A DNA stretch of 64,000 bases from Pararhizobium capsulatum DSM 1112 (GCF_030814475.1 NZ_JAUSVF010000003.1:186001-250000), one strand, 5' to 3'. Positions 39,831 to 49,267 are shown, counted from the first letter of the stretch. Notes: generated by a model not told the origin, from the letters alone. A program made the numbers and translations.

Positions 39831-40052
39831 TCACCACCGCCAACGATGCCGTAGTTCCTCATTGAACCACACTTCAACATCATGATCTGCGCCACCCGCG
39901 GAGTGGAAGTCGAGGTTATGGCCGTATCCGTGCTGTCGAAGCCAGTCTTTGAACGATCTAAAGCTCGGATGATCCATTTCTCTATCTGTCAGTGTTCGAA
40001 ACCATGTCGTGCTGAGAGAGCGGATGGCTTTCTCGGCCTCATATTTTTCCAT
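39831..40052 (-). CDS. Hypothetical small protein
   Basis: A 73-residue protein reading MEKYEAEKAIRSLSTTWFRTLTDREMDHPSFRSFKDWLRQHGYGHNLDFHS, then DHDVEVWFNEELRHRWRW. The composition (balanced charge, aromatic-rich) and the compact helix-strand pattern look like a real globular protein; I believe similar short proteins occur across rhizobia but know no function. The longer frame from 40130 adds 26 residues; GTTGTACCCGCAGGAG-type sequence upstream on the coding strand places a ribosome-binding site nearer the shorter start only loosely. Confidence 0.55.
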   Translation of the reverse strand: MEKYEAEKAIRSLSTTWFRTLTDREMDHPSFRSFKDWLRQHGYGHNLDFHSAGGADHDVEVWFNEELRHRWRW

Positions 40053-40889
40053 GGTTGTACCCGCAGGAGAATCGAAGTCGGCCGGAACGTTCGTTTTGCG
40101 GTCGTCGACAACACCACTTAAAATACCCACTGGTCACCCCGATATTGGACAAACAATCGCTTCACCAAACCCTAAGGCGCAAGGCTAGGAGTCTATTTTT
40201 TGGTCGCGCAGGCCGCCTACCGCACGAACATTAGCAGCGGCAAGCTGCATGCCGCAAAAGTCAGCCCCGCAGCCGCACCGACGCGGAGCCCATTCACCAG
40301 TCGAGTGCGACGGCCGTTCCAATCGTATGCCATATGATTCCCCATATCTGCCGCAACCATTCTGGCACTAGGGAGGCTATTTCCAACTCCCAGAATTTAG
40401 GGGTCAACCTGCCCAGAAAAGTTGCCAACGGCGCGATAATCCCGGATTGAAGCGTGCGTCGGTCAATTACCTCGCTAAACGATAAAAAAATCGCCAGCCG
40501 ACAATGACGTTCCAACAGTCATCATCGCGAACTTCACTGCCGCATGGATGAAACGGATTGTGGATCTTGGCTTACGAGACGTCCCCTCTCGAATTTGAGA
40601 ACATCAGAATATCGGCAGATTATTTAGTGATAGATTTTATAGATTATATCTCGCGGCTACGGAGAAATATTCTTCCGTCTCATGCATTCAGCCTGGGCAA
40701 GCAATGCTCAAGCGCGCGTGTACACGGACATCAAGCGAAAAAGAGAGGTATGGAACCCATAATGGACATATCAAGCCAACCGGGGACCGACACGATCCAG
40801 CGTAGTCAAACCATCTCCCCCCACTCCATGCCATTAGCATTGCGTCGTAGCGGGGCCCTCTGACAAGGATTTTCACATCCTGTGCATTT
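40053..40889. other. Gene-poor region before the sulfur island
   Basis: About 840 bases. A minus-strand frame (40294-40515, 73 codons, hydrophobic in places, ending WHTIGTAVALDW) could be a small membrane protein, but nothing supports it beyond being open. GC falls towards 40.6-40.9 kb, where the promoter motif of the sfnB-ridA unit lies. Nothing else was recognised. Confidence 0.35.
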
Positions 40890-40911
40890 AATAATATATA
40901 ATTTCTATAGA
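40890..40911 (+). promoter_or_regulatory. Shared sulfur-island motif, copy 1
   Basis: AATAATATATA, four bases, CTATAGA, 51 bases before the sfnB start at 40962. The same 22-base pattern occurs before the LLM/ABC operon (50750-50771), and a divergent form before the sfnB-metNIQ operon (56391-56421). It is probably a regulator site overlapping the promoter. Confidence 0.65.
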
Positions 40912-40961
40912 CTAATCCATGTTTCTGCCAAGCTGGGACGTCATCAACAAGGAGCGTCCCC

Positions 40962-42230
40962 ATGGGAGTGATCGACCAGCAGGCCATAGACTACACGGTG
41001 CATCCGCGCGTGAATTCCAGCGATCCTGTTCCTCCTCGCCCCCGACCGCAGACGCCGGCGCATGTTATCACCAGCGACGACGAGGCAATCGCTATCGCCC
41101 AGCGCCTCGCTGGTGAGTTCGCCGTTGGTGCTGCCCTGCGTGATCGTGAAGGCCTGTTGCCGCTGGCGGAGGTCGATGCTTATTCCCAGAGCGGGCTCTG
41201 GGGCATCAACATTCCCAAAGCCTATGGCGGACCGGGAGTATCCTACAAGACGCTGGCTCGGGTGATCGCCATCCTCGCGGCGGCGGACCCTTCGATTGCC
41301 CAGATCACCCAGAACCATCTGGCCATCAATGGTCATATCGATCTCGATGGCACCGAAGAACAGAAGAAGGAATTTTTTGGCTGGGTTCTTTCCGGCCTGC
41401 GCTTCGGCAATGCCTTCTCAGAATTGAACAGCAAGACGGTGGCCGCTTTCGAGACCCGCGTCACCTATGACGTTGACCATGTCATCGTGAACGGCGAGAA
41501 GTTCTACACGACGGGCGCCCTGCTCTCGCATATCATTCCGATCGTCGCCGTCGATGAGGATGGCAAAGGCTTCCTCGTCTTTACCGATCGCGACGCGCCG
41601 GGCATTACCGTCACCAACAACTGGTCCAGCTTCGGCCAACGCACGACGGCTTCGGGTTCGGTGAAGATCGAAAACGTAAGGGTTCCGAAGAGCCGGCTTC
41701 TTCCCGTCGCCGCCTTCGATCGGCCGACGGTCGCTGGACCTGTTTCGCAGATCATCCAGGCGGCTGTCGACGCCGGGATCGCGCGCGGTGCAATCGAGGA
41801 CACGATCGCCTTTATCAAGACGCAGAGCCGCCCCTGGATCGACAGCGGCAAGGAAACGGCCGGCGAAGACCCCTTCACGATCGCTGCGATCGGCGACCTG
41901 AAGATCAGGCTGCATGCGGCTGAAGCATTGCTCGGGATTGCGGCCGAAGCGATCGATCGTGGTGTCGAAAATCCGACGGAAGAGGTGATCGCAGATGCCA
42001 CGATCAAGACCGCCGAAGCCAAGGTGCTGACAACCGAGATTGCCATCCTCGCGACAAACAAGCTGTTCGAACTCGCAGGCACAAGATCGACCCTCGCCAA
42101 GCACAATCTCGACCGGCATTGGCGCAATGCCCGGGCGCACACGCTGCATGATCCGGTGCGCTGGAAGTTCTTCCATGTCGGAAACTTCTACCTGAACGAC
42201 ATCGATCCTCCCCGTCATCCCTGGAGCTGA
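40962..42230 (+). CDS. SfnB-family oxidoreductase (acyl-CoA dehydrogenase fold), subfamily A
   Basis: A 422-residue flavoprotein of the acyl-CoA dehydrogenase superfamily. N-terminal helices include LPLAEVDAYSQSGLWGINIPKAYGGPG; the middle strand domain has GEKFYTTGALLSHIIPIVAVDEDGKG and NNWSSFGQRTTASGSV; the C-terminal helix bundle ends LAGTRSTLAKHNLDRHWRNARAHTLHDPVRWK. This H-RNAR-H-HDP ending is typical of the SfnB/DszC-type monooxygenases used in sulfur acquisition rather than of fatty-acid dehydrogenases. It is likely to use reduced flavin and O2 on an organosulfur compound; the substrate is unknown. It is followed 66 bases later by ridA. Confidence 0.85.
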   Translation: MGVIDQQAIDYTVHPRVNSSDPVPPRPRPQTPAHVITSDDEAIAIAQRLAGEFAVGAALRDREGLLPLAEVDAYSQSGLWGINIPKAYGGPGVSYKTLARVIAILAAADPSIAQITQNHLAINGHIDLDGTEEQKKEFFGWVLSGLRFGNAFSELNSKTVAAFETRVTYDVDHVIVNGEKFYTTGALLSHIIPIVAVDEDGKGFLVFTDRDAPGITVTNNWSSFGQRTTASGSVKIENVRVPKSRLLPVAAFDRPTVAGPVSQIIQAAVDAGIARGAIEDTIAFIKTQSRPWIDSGKETAGEDPFTIAAIGDLKIRLHAAEALLGIAAEAIDRGVENPTEEVIADATIKTAEAKVLTTEIAILATNKLFELAGTRSTLAKHNLDRHWRNARAHTLHDPVRWKFFHVGNFYLNDIDPPRHPWS

Positions 42231-42296
42231 TGGATATGGGGCGCCGTTCTCCTCGGTTCGGCGCCCCACAATCATGCCGATTTGAGAGGAGCAACG

Positions 42297-42710
42297 ATGC
42301 CGGCGCCACGCCGTTTTTTCGTTTCCAACGCCGCACCGCCGCCGCAAAGTGCCCGTTATGCCCATGCTGTTGAATTTGGCGGCCTGCTGCATGTGACGGG
42401 GCAACTGCCGGTGGACCCGGATGCGACTGAAGCACCGCTTCCTGAATCAATCGAAGCGCAAACCGAACTGGTCTTCAAAAACCTGCACCGCATCGTTGAT
42501 GCTGCAACCTATCATCTTGAGAACACGGTCTTTGCTCGCATCTACCTGTCGGATTTCGAAAGGGACTATGCCGGTTTCAACACGGTTTATCATCAGCACT
42601 TCAAGAACGAGCAGTCCCTTCCGGGCCGCACGACTGTTGGTGTTGCGAAACTGGGCCGCGGCGCGCTGGTGGAGATAGATCTTGTCGTCGCGAAGGCCGG
42701 GGACGATTAG
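42297..42710 (+). CDS. RidA family protein (YjgF/YER057c/UK114)
   Basis: A 137-residue protein with the RidA pattern: FGGLLHVTGQLPVDP at the N-terminal third, LENTVFARIYLSDFERDYAGFN in the middle and PGRTTVGVAKLGRGALVEIDLVVAK at the end, including the Arg (PGRTTV) that binds the carboxylate of imines. RidA deaminates reactive enamine/imine intermediates. GAGAGGAG precedes the ATG. Its pairing with an SfnB-type enzyme suggests clearing of an amine/imine product from oxidative C-S cleavage, which is inference. Confidence 0.9.
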   Translation: MPAPRRFFVSNAAPPPQSARYAHAVEFGGLLHVTGQLPVDPDATEAPLPESIEAQTELVFKNLHRIVDAATYHLENTVFARIYLSDFERDYAGFNTVYHQHFKNEQSLPGRTTVGVAKLGRGALVEIDLVVAKAGDD

Positions 42711-42752
42711 GCGAGAAGAACGGATCGTAGAGCGGGCGAGCATTGAAGTGCT

Positions 42753-42938
42753 TTACGTGGCACTCGAAAGCTCTCGTCGCGCGTTGGCCAGAAGGTCGAT
42801 GCGCGGCGCCGTCACCCTGTACCGGGCAATGAGCCGATGCTCTTCCTGCGAACTGAGGCGAAAGCGGCGGGCAAATTCGTGGACATTTTGCATGTCGCCA
42901 GGTTCGCTTTCGGTTGACGCCTGTTTGGCAGGTCCCAT
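42753..42938 (-). CDS. Hypothetical small protein
   Basis: 61 residues, reading NVHEFARRFRLSSQEEHRLIARYRVTAPRIDLLANARR after a polar N-terminus. The short helical domain recalls DUF3606-type small proteins of rhizobia (an acidic start, then an aromatic-rich helix and L-S-x-E-E), but the match is too weak to assign. It is the last gene downstream of the 43.0-kb sfnB on the same strand, 62 bases away, so it may be part of that operon. Confidence 0.5.
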   Translation of the reverse strand: MGPAKQASTESEPGDMQNVHEFARRFRLSSQEEHRLIARYRVTAPRIDLLANARRELSSAT

Positions 42939-43000
42939 TTTTGCATCCTCCGTTCGGGAAAGCTGGCCGTGTCGGTCGACGGCGGCCAGTCCCGGTGAAT

Positions 43001-44254
43001 TTATTCCGCAGCCGCGGCAGTCTCTCCGGTGCCGGGCGTCGCGACAGGCACGCCGATCGACCAGTTGATTGGCGGTGCCGTGCCGTTGATGTGCCAGTCG
43101 CCGATGATCCGTTCCTTGTTGATCACCGGATTGTGCGACGAGATGGTCCGGGCATTGCGCCAGTGACGATCAAGCGCATGGGTCTCGCGGGCAGCGGAGG
43201 CGCTGAGCGCGTTGAACAGCAGGCTGCCGGCGCGCTGGGTGAATTCCGTGACGATGATCTGTGCCGAATAGACCTCGACATGGGCGGCATCGTTTGCCGC
43301 CTTAACGGCATCCGGCCCGGCGACCTTGGCGTCAAAAACGCGTTGGATGGCGGCAGCGGCACGAATAGTGCTTGCTTCCGTCGCATAGGCGAGCCCCGCA
43401 AGTTGGCCGACGACCTGCTGGATCTGCGGGTCTTGCCGGTCGGAAGGACCGCTGCCGGTGCTGTAGACGCGCGTGCGGTTGCGTATCTGTTCAGCCGTGT
43501 CGCGCACAATGGCGCGGCCGATGCCGGCAAGGCTTGCAAGCAGAACAAGCTGGTAAAGCGCATGTTGATAGGGAACGCGGTCGTCAAAGAGAAGAACGTT
43601 CTGCGGCTCGACAACAACCGACTGGAACACCGCCGCCCCACTGCCCGTCGTGCGCTGGCCGAAGCCGTCCCAGTCGTCGCTGACAGTCACGCCGTCTGAG
43701 TCTTTTCGCACCAGCGCGACTACATCAACGCCATCCTCACGGCGCGCGAGCACGTCGATCCAGTCGGCGAAGATGCTGCCGGTCGTGTAGAACTTGCGGC
43801 CGTCGAGGCGCAGCGTATCGCCGTCCTTCTTGACGCTTGTCGCCGTCTGCCAGAGACCCACGGTGCCGATCTCGGTCCAGGCATTGCCGGCGATCTCGCC
43901 TTCGGCAAACCGCTTCAGCCAGATGTCGCGATCCAGGCTCGGTTCGGCAAACAGCCGGTCTTCGGAAAAGACGACATGGCCGCGCAGAGCCTGGGGGATG
44001 TTGGGATCGGCTTCGGCAAGCGCAATCAGCAAAGCCGCCAGATCGACGATCGAGCCGCCGTCGCCACCCTGCTCGCGCGGAACGCGGACAGCGGGAAAGC
44101 CTGCTTCCTTCAGCCACTTTATCTGCTCATGCGGCAGGATGCGGTTGCGCTCACGATCAACCGTCCCCTCCGCGATGCGACGAAAGACCGGTCCGTATTT
44201 TTCCAGAAGATCCGGCCGAAGAGCCTCGATATTTTCCCTGTAGACGAAGGTCAT
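43001..44254 (-). CDS. SfnB-family oxidoreductase, subfamily B
   Basis: A 417-residue acyl-CoA dehydrogenase-fold flavoprotein. It has RILPHEQIKWLKEAGFPAVRVPREQGGDGGS, WTEIGTVGLW, the strand domain RLDGRKFYTTGSIFADWIDVLARRE and WDGFGQRTTGSGA, and the C-terminal ALDRHWRNARTISSHNPVINKERIIGDWHINGTAPP. The R-N-A-R-T-x-x-S-H-N-P ending distinguishes this subfamily from the 40.9- and 51.0-kb proteins and matches the 55.1-kb protein. It is probably a reduced-flavin-dependent monooxygenase acting on an organosulfur substrate. It is last in the operon starting with the LLM oxidoreductase, 23 bases after livF. Confidence 0.83.
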   Translation of the reverse strand: MTFVYRENIEALRPDLLEKYGPVFRRIAEGTVDRERNRILPHEQIKWLKEAGFPAVRVPREQGGDGGSIVDLAALLIALAEADPNIPQALRGHVVFSEDRLFAEPSLDRDIWLKRFAEGEIAGNAWTEIGTVGLWQTATSVKKDGDTLRLDGRKFYTTGSIFADWIDVLARREDGVDVVALVRKDSDGVTVSDDWDGFGQRTTGSGAAVFQSVVVEPQNVLLFDDRVPYQHALYQLVLLASLAGIGRAIVRDTAEQIRNRTRVYSTGSGPSDRQDPQIQQVVGQLAGLAYATEASTIRAAAAIQRVFDAKVAGPDAVKAANDAAHVEVYSAQIIVTEFTQRAGSLLFNALSASAARETHALDRHWRNARTISSHNPVINKERIIGDWHINGTAPPINWSIGVPVATPGTGETAAAAE

Positions 44255-44277
44255 GACGGTTTCCTGTTCATCAAAAA

Positions 44278-45051
44278 TCAGTGCGGAACGGCGGACTTCG
44301 CGCCGCCCAGATAAAAATCATGCACATCGTCGCGGGCGCGCAGTTCCTCGGCCGTACCGGAAAGAGCGACCCGGCCTGTTTCGAGGATGTAGGCATAGTC
44401 GGCATATTTCAGCGCCAGGTTGGCGTTTTGCTCAGCAAGCAGGAAACTCACGCCGGATTCTTTGTTCAAGGCCCGGACGATCTCGAAGATTTCCTGCACG
44501 ATGATCGGCGCAAGCCCCATCGAGGGTTCATCGAGCAGCACGAGCTTGGGCTTCGTCATCAAGGCGCGCCCGATCGCCACCATCTGCTGCTCGCCGCCGG
44601 AAGTGAGGCCGGCCTTGGTCCTGCGCTTCTGCTGCAGGCGGGGAAACCAGGTGTAGATCTGCTCTAGGCTATCGTTCAGAGCCTTGCGCGACGGCCTGCC
44701 GACGAATCCGCCGGAGATGATATTTTCCTCCACGGTCAGTTGCGGAAAGACGTGCCGCCCTTCCAGCACCTGCACGATGCCACGGGCAACGAGCTTGGAC
44801 GCAGAGAGATCACTGATCGGCTCTTCACGCCACCGGATATCGCCCTTGCTGACGCGCCCGCGCGCCGGGCCGAGCAGGTTGGAGATCGCCTTCAGCGTCG
44901 TGGTCTTTCCCGCGCCGTTGGCGCCGAGGAGGGCAACGATGCTGCCCTCCTCTATTCTGAGCGACACGTCTCTGACGGCCAGGATCGCTTGCCCATAGAG
45001 TGCTTCCACATTGCGGACCTCGAGGAATCCGGCTGTCGTCTGGTCAGTCAT
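44278..45051 (-). CDS. ABC transporter ATPase, LivF type
   Basis: A 257-residue ATPase of the branched-chain amino-acid (HAAT) transporter family. Walker A GANGAGKTT is at about 43-51, the Q-loop follows, the signature is TSGGEQQM and Walker B LVLLDEPSMGLAPI, with the LivF-typical ILETGRVALSGTAEEL near the end. It pairs with the LivG-type ATPase at 48.5 kb. In this setting it probably drives uptake of an organosulfur compound rather than leucine; relatives of this transporter family occur next to sulfur monooxygenases. Confidence 0.92.
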   Translation of the reverse strand: MTDQTTAGFLEVRNVEALYGQAILAVRDVSLRIEEGSIVALLGANGAGKTTTLKAISNLLGPARGRVSKGDIRWREEPISDLSASKLVARGIVQVLEGRHVFPQLTVEENIISGGFVGRPSRKALNDSLEQIYTWFPRLQQKRRTKAGLTSGGEQQMVAIGRALMTKPKLVLLDEPSMGLAPIIVQEIFEIVRALNKESGVSFLLAEQNANLALKYADYAYILETGRVALSGTAEELRARDDVHDFYLGGAKSAVPH

Positions 45052-45075
45052 GGTCGGCTATCCCTGCCTGTCGGT

Positions 45076-46419
45076 TCAGTTGCTGGCTGCTTCGCGCGGC
45101 GTAATGCCCTTTTCGGCAGCGTAAGCCGCGGCTTTCTCCTTGATCACATCAGCAAAGAGCGTGGAATCCGCCTTGATCCAGTCGGTCTTGGTGTCCCAGC
45201 TCTCGCCGTTCCACTGGATGATCTTGGCCGCGATGGTCTCGCCCTTATGGTTGTCGATGGAGGTCTTCAGCGGGCTGATCAGGCCCTCGGCACCCAGTTC
45301 CTTGATGCGGTTCTGGCCGATATTGAGGTTTTCAAGCGCCCACTGGCCCTCTTCGGCGTTGAGCGGCTTGTTGCCAAACTTCTTCTGCCCGGTGCGCAGA
45401 GCTTCGACGAAGGTGATGGCTTCGATCACGCCGTAATTGTAGTAGACCGTGCCGAACTTGCTGTTGTCCTTGAGGTCAGACTTGCCCTTGTCGAGGACGT
45501 TTTCCTTCAACGTCTTCAGGATACCGTAGTCCGTGCCCGGAGGGAAAACCGAGACCGCGAGGTAGCCCTTGGCGGCAGCGCCTGCCGGGCGGGCATCGTC
45601 TTCCGAGCCGCTCCAAATATCCCCGATGATGTGGTCAACCGGGAAGCCGACGCGGGCGGCGGTCTTGATCGCGACCGGCGTCATGACGCCCCAGCCGCGC
45701 AGGAACACCCAGTCAGCACCGGCACGGCGGATCTGCTGCCACTGCGCCTGCTGCTGTTCACCCGGATGTGGAACGGGGATTTGGATATCCTCGAAGCCGT
45801 ATTTCTTGGCGAGAATGCCGAGCGGTTCGATCGTATCGCGGCCATAGCCCGAGTCATGATAGAGCGTCGCGATCTTCACGCCCTTCAGCTTGTCGTAGCC
45901 GCCGGCCTGCTGGGCGATGTAATCGACGATGATCTGGGCTTCGCTCCAGTAATCGAAGATCAGCGGATACTGGTAGGGGAACACGCGACCGTCGGTCGCT
46001 ATGTTCTGGCCGCCGCCGGGGCTGACGATCGAGACCTTGTCGATGCGCGCCTTGTCGGTGAGCGCCACGTCGAGACCGCTCGAATGCGGATAGATCGCAG
46101 CCGTCAGCGCGCCGTTATAGCCATCCTTGTAGCGCTCGTAGCACTCGATGCCGCGCTCGATCGTATAGGCGGTTTCGCATTCCTGAATCAGGATCTTAAC
46201 GCCGTTGACGCCGCCTTCGACCTCGTTCACGTAACGCAGATAGTCGATATTGCCGGCGCCGAACGGGATGAAGGACGGCGCGTAGGGTCCGGTGCGGTAG
46301 GTGAAGAGCGGATAGAGCTGCTGCCCGGCGCCGTCCTCGGCCTGCGCCGGCACGATCAGGCTTGCAGCCGCCACGATGGCGCCCGCCGCAAGCGCGATGG
46401 ATTTTGAGAGTATCGACAT
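45076..46419 (-). CDS. Periplasmic substrate-binding protein, LivK-like
   Basis: A 447-residue type I periplasmic binding protein with signal peptide MSILSKSIALAAGAIVAAASLIVPAQA (cleavage about residue 27). The mature part starts EDGAGQQLYPLFTYRTGPYAPSFIPFGAGN and has the family's GGVNGVKILIQECETAYTIERGIECYERYK ligand lobe. It captures the substrate for the LivHMGF-type transporter of the same operon. The sequence is longer than classical LivK (about 370), as in the amide/urea-type (FmdD/UrtA) branch. Ligand unknown. Confidence 0.9.
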   Translation of the reverse strand: MSILSKSIALAAGAIVAAASLIVPAQAEDGAGQQLYPLFTYRTGPYAPSFIPFGAGNIDYLRYVNEVEGGVNGVKILIQECETAYTIERGIECYERYKDGYNGALTAAIYPHSSGLDVALTDKARIDKVSIVSPGGGQNIATDGRVFPYQYPLIFDYWSEAQIIVDYIAQQAGGYDKLKGVKIATLYHDSGYGRDTIEPLGILAKKYGFEDIQIPVPHPGEQQQAQWQQIRRAGADWVFLRGWGVMTPVAIKTAARVGFPVDHIIGDIWSGSEDDARPAGAAAKGYLAVSVFPPGTDYGILKTLKENVLDKGKSDLKDNSKFGTVYYNYGVIEAITFVEALRTGQKKFGNKPLNAEEGQWALENLNIGQNRIKELGAEGLISPLKTSIDNHKGETIAAKIIQWNGESWDTKTDWIKADSTLFADVIKEKAAAYAAEKGITPREAASN

Positions 46420-46531
46420 GGTGTCCCCTTTGTCGGTTAAAGAATGGGTGTCGCTTGAAGGATGGCGCCGAAAGTTTTGAAACGAGCGGAAGATCCGGCG
46501 CCATGCCCGATCCGCACGCGGAACTGGGTGG

Positions 46532-47599
46532 CTAGCTTCTGAAACGCGTCTGAAGCGCCTCCACGCCGCGCCGGATCCAGGCGGAAAGCCCGTCCGGTTC
46601 CTTGATCAGGATGAAGATGATGATCACGCCAAAGATGACGCGCTGGAGATTGGTGATGGCACCTTGGTCGCTGAGATAGGCGACGTTGGCGGCGAGCACG
46701 AGATGATCGAGCAGGATCGGCGTGAGCACGATAAAGGCGGCGCCGAGGAAATTGCCGAAGATCGTCGCCGTTCCGCCAATGAGTACGATGAACAGGACCT
46801 GGAACGACTTGTCGAGATTATAGGTATAGGCATCGGCCGTGCCGAGATAGGCGAAGCCCCAGAGCACGCCGGTGATGCCGAGGAAAAACGAGCTGACCGC
46901 ATAGGCCTGCAGCTTGCGACGAGCAACGCGGATGCCCAGCACGGACGCCGCTGTCTCCATGTCGCGGATAGCCATCCATTCGCGCCCGAGGCGGCTTTTG
47001 ACCACCAGAAAAGCAAGACCGATCAACAGGGCCGTGACGGTCGCAACCAGCAGATACCGCCCGACGGGGGACTGCAGGTCGTAGCCAAAAACCACCAGAC
47101 GCGGAGCGGAGATGGTGAGCGACTGGCTTTCGTTCGAAAACCACGGATAGTTGGTGAACAGCCATTGGAAGAAGAACTGCGCACCGAGTGTCGAGGCACC
47201 AAGGTAGAAGCCTTTGATCCTGAGTGCCGGCAGGCCGAAGAAGATGCCGACGGCGGCCGTGATCAGGCCGGCCAGCAAGAGGACCACCGGGAGCGGCAGC
47301 CCCGGCACGCGAAGAATCAGGTTATAGGCCGAGAACACGCCGACCGACATGAAGGCGGCAGACCCCAGCGAAACCAGCCCGGCATAACCCTGCAGAAGGT
47401 TGAGCGAGATACCCGCCAGCCCCATGACGATGGTGGGAATGATGATCGAGCTTAGCCAGTAGTCCGTGGCGATCGCCGGCACGACGCCGAAGGCGATGGC
47501 AAGGCCTGCCACGATGACGGCAATCCGCAGAAGCGTCGAGCCGGATGGGATGGAGGCGGCAGGGCCGGTAGCCAGGATATCGTCCTGAATAGTGGTCAT
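46532..47599 (-). CDS. ABC permease, LivM-like
   Basis: A 355-residue inner-membrane permease with about nine to ten hydrophobic helices. It shows the LivM pattern NLLQGYAGLVSLGSAAFMSVGVFSAYN, then GIRVARRKLQAYAVSSFFLGITGVLWGF (EAA-like coupling loop upstream, REWMAIRDMETAASVLG) and GGTATIFGNFLGAAFIVL. It forms the channel with the LivH-type permease, whose gene ends 3 bases upstream of this start. Confidence 0.92.
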   Translation of the reverse strand: MTTIQDDILATGPAASIPSGSTLLRIAVIVAGLAIAFGVVPAIATDYWLSSIIIPTIVMGLAGISLNLLQGYAGLVSLGSAAFMSVGVFSAYNLILRVPGLPLPVVLLLAGLITAAVGIFFGLPALRIKGFYLGASTLGAQFFFQWLFTNYPWFSNESQSLTISAPRLVVFGYDLQSPVGRYLLVATVTALLIGLAFLVVKSRLGREWMAIRDMETAASVLGIRVARRKLQAYAVSSFFLGITGVLWGFAYLGTADAYTYNLDKSFQVLFIVLIGGTATIFGNFLGAAFIVLTPILLDHLVLAANVAYLSDQGAITNLQRVIFGVIIIFILIKEPDGLSAWIRRGVEALQTRFRS

Positions 47600-47602
47600 G
47601 GG

Positions 47603-48484
47603 TCAGACCCTTTCGATGTCGCGATCGCCGAACAGGCCGGCGGGACGGATGAGGAGAAATGCGACGGCAAGGATGTAGGCAAACCACGTCGAGACGCTGC
47701 CATTGACGAGCGGCCCGAGATAGATATCGGCCAGAGCCTCGCTGGCGCCGACAATGAGCCCCCCGACGATAGCACCGGGGATCGAGGAGAAACCGCCGAT
47801 GATCAGCACCGGCAACGCCTTCAGCGTGATGAGCGACAGCGAATACTGCACGCCCTGCCGCGCGCCCCAGAGCAGGCCCGCGATCAGCGCGACGATACCT
47901 GCGACGCTCCAGACGATGCGCCAGATGACGGGAAGACGGATGCCGATCGACTGAGCCGCCAGCGTATCGTCGGCCACGGCCCTGAGCGACACGCCCATGC
48001 GCGTCTTGCTGAAGACGAGCGCAAGCACGACAACGAGGGCAATGACGATCAGTGAGGCGACGATATCGAACCAGCTGATGAACAATCCGCCGTAATCCTG
48101 GGCGATATCCTCGATGCCGAGATCGAGCATGTGCACGTCGGTTCCGAGGAAAAACTGCGCGGCACCGTCGATGACGAAGGAGAGCCCTAGGGTGGCCATA
48201 AACAGGGTCAGCGGATCGCGGTTGCGCAGCGGCCGCAGGACGAGCGCCTCGATCACGACAGCCGTCAGGACCATCAGCGCGGAGGTCGCAGCAAACGCGA
48301 CCCAGAAATTGATGCCACGCTCGACCAGTGTCACAAACACCAGCGCCGCCAGAAAAACCATCGCTCCTTGAGCGAAGTTGAAGACACCGGACGCCTTGTA
48401 GATCAGCACGAAGCCGATCGCGACGAGGCCATACATCAGACCGGCGAAAAGCCCGGCAATCAGAGTTTCGAGAAAATAGGCCAC
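47603..48484 (-). CDS. ABC permease, LivH-like
   Basis: A 293-residue permease starting at GTG (48484): VAYFLETLIAGLFAGLMYGLVAIGFVLIYKASGVFNFAQGAMV, the conserved LivH N-terminus. About eight hydrophobic helices follow, with the coupling loop MGVSLRAVADDTLAAQSIGI and the motif LIIGGFSSIPGAIVGGLIVG. The longer open frame upstream overlaps livG and is not used. It partners with LivM next door. Confidence 0.92.
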   Translation of the reverse strand: MAYFLETLIAGLFAGLMYGLVAIGFVLIYKASGVFNFAQGAMVFLAALVFVTLVERGINFWVAFAATSALMVLTAVVIEALVLRPLRNRDPLTLFMATLGLSFVIDGAAQFFLGTDVHMLDLGIEDIAQDYGGLFISWFDIVASLIVIALVVVLALVFSKTRMGVSLRAVADDTLAAQSIGIRLPVIWRIVWSVAGIVALIAGLLWGARQGVQYSLSLITLKALPVLIIGGFSSIPGAIVGGLIVGASEALADIYLGPLVNGSVSTWFAYILAVAFLLIRPAGLFGDRDIERV

Positions 48485-48494
48485 GCCCGTCCCC

Positions 48495-49262
48495 TTAGTG
48501 AACTGTGCCGAGATAGGCGGCGATGACATCCGGATCGTTGCGCACCGCATCCGGCGCGCCATCGGCGACCGTGCGCCCGTAATCGAGCACGACGATGTGG
48601 CTGGCGAGCCCGAGAACGATGCCGACATCATGCTCGATCAGCACGATGGTCGTGCCGAAGGTGCGGTTGACCTCGCGGATGATGCGGCTCATGGCCTGCT
48701 TTTCATCCTGGTTCATACCGGCCATCGGCTCGTCGAGCAGCAGGAGCTTGGGTTCTGAGACTAGCGCGCGGGCGAGATCGACCCGCTTCTGGATGCCGTA
48801 GGGCAACGTCGAGACGATCGTCTCGCTGTAGGTTTCCAATCCGAGGAAAGCGATCACCTGATCGGCCCGCGCGCCGAAATCGCTGCGCTCTTTCCTGTCG
48901 CGGCCGAAGCGAAAGACGTTCTCGAGGAAGCTCGCCTCGCCACGGCGGGAAAGACCGGCCAGCACATTCTCCCGCACGCTCAACCGACGGAACAACGCGT
49001 TGTGCTGGAAGGTGCGCCCGATGCCGAGACGGGCCGCTTTACCCGGCCGGATCGCTCCGAAATGGCTGCGGTCGAAAACGATATCGCCAGAATCCGCGCT
49101 GTAGACACCGTTGATGACATTCAGAAGCGAACTTTTTCCGGCTCCATTGGGCCCGATGAGAGCAAAGATCTCACCCTGCGCAACCGTAAAGCTCAGGGAG
49201 TTCAGCGCCTTCACGCCTTTGAAGGATAGCGAGACGTCGTTCAGTTCAAGCAGGTTTGTCAT
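48495..49262 (-). CDS. ABC transporter ATPase, LivG type
   Basis: A 255-residue ATPase with Walker A LIGPNGAGKSSLLN (about 37-50), LivG-specific RTFQHNALFRRLSVRENVL, a signature-like LPYGIQKRVDLARALVSEP and Walker B LLLLDEPMAGMN, ending GAPDAVRNDPDVIAAYLG. The signature has IQKR rather than SGGQ, which is common in LivG proteins. It starts 6 bases after the LLM gene and is followed by livH. Confidence 0.92.
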   Translation of the reverse strand: MTNLLELNDVSLSFKGVKALNSLSFTVAQGEIFALIGPNGAGKSSLLNVINGVYSADSGDIVFDRSHFGAIRPGKAARLGIGRTFQHNALFRRLSVRENVLAGLSRRGEASFLENVFRFGRDRKERSDFGARADQVIAFLGLETYSETIVSTLPYGIQKRVDLARALVSEPKLLLLDEPMAGMNQDEKQAMSRIIREVNRTFGTTIVLIEHDVGIVLGLASHIVVLDYGRTVADGAPDAVRNDPDVIAAYLGTVH

Positions 49263-49267
49263 GGAGT

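Noticed and set aside
41229..41245. Another ATCCTACA occurrence
   Set aside because: It lies inside the sfnB coding sequence, where it encodes conserved residues, and has no dyad ends.
44740..46407. 555-codon + strand frame opposite livF-livK
   Set aside because: It is an antisense shadow of the GC-rich transporter genes; the minus-strand proteins have clear signal peptide and ABC motifs.
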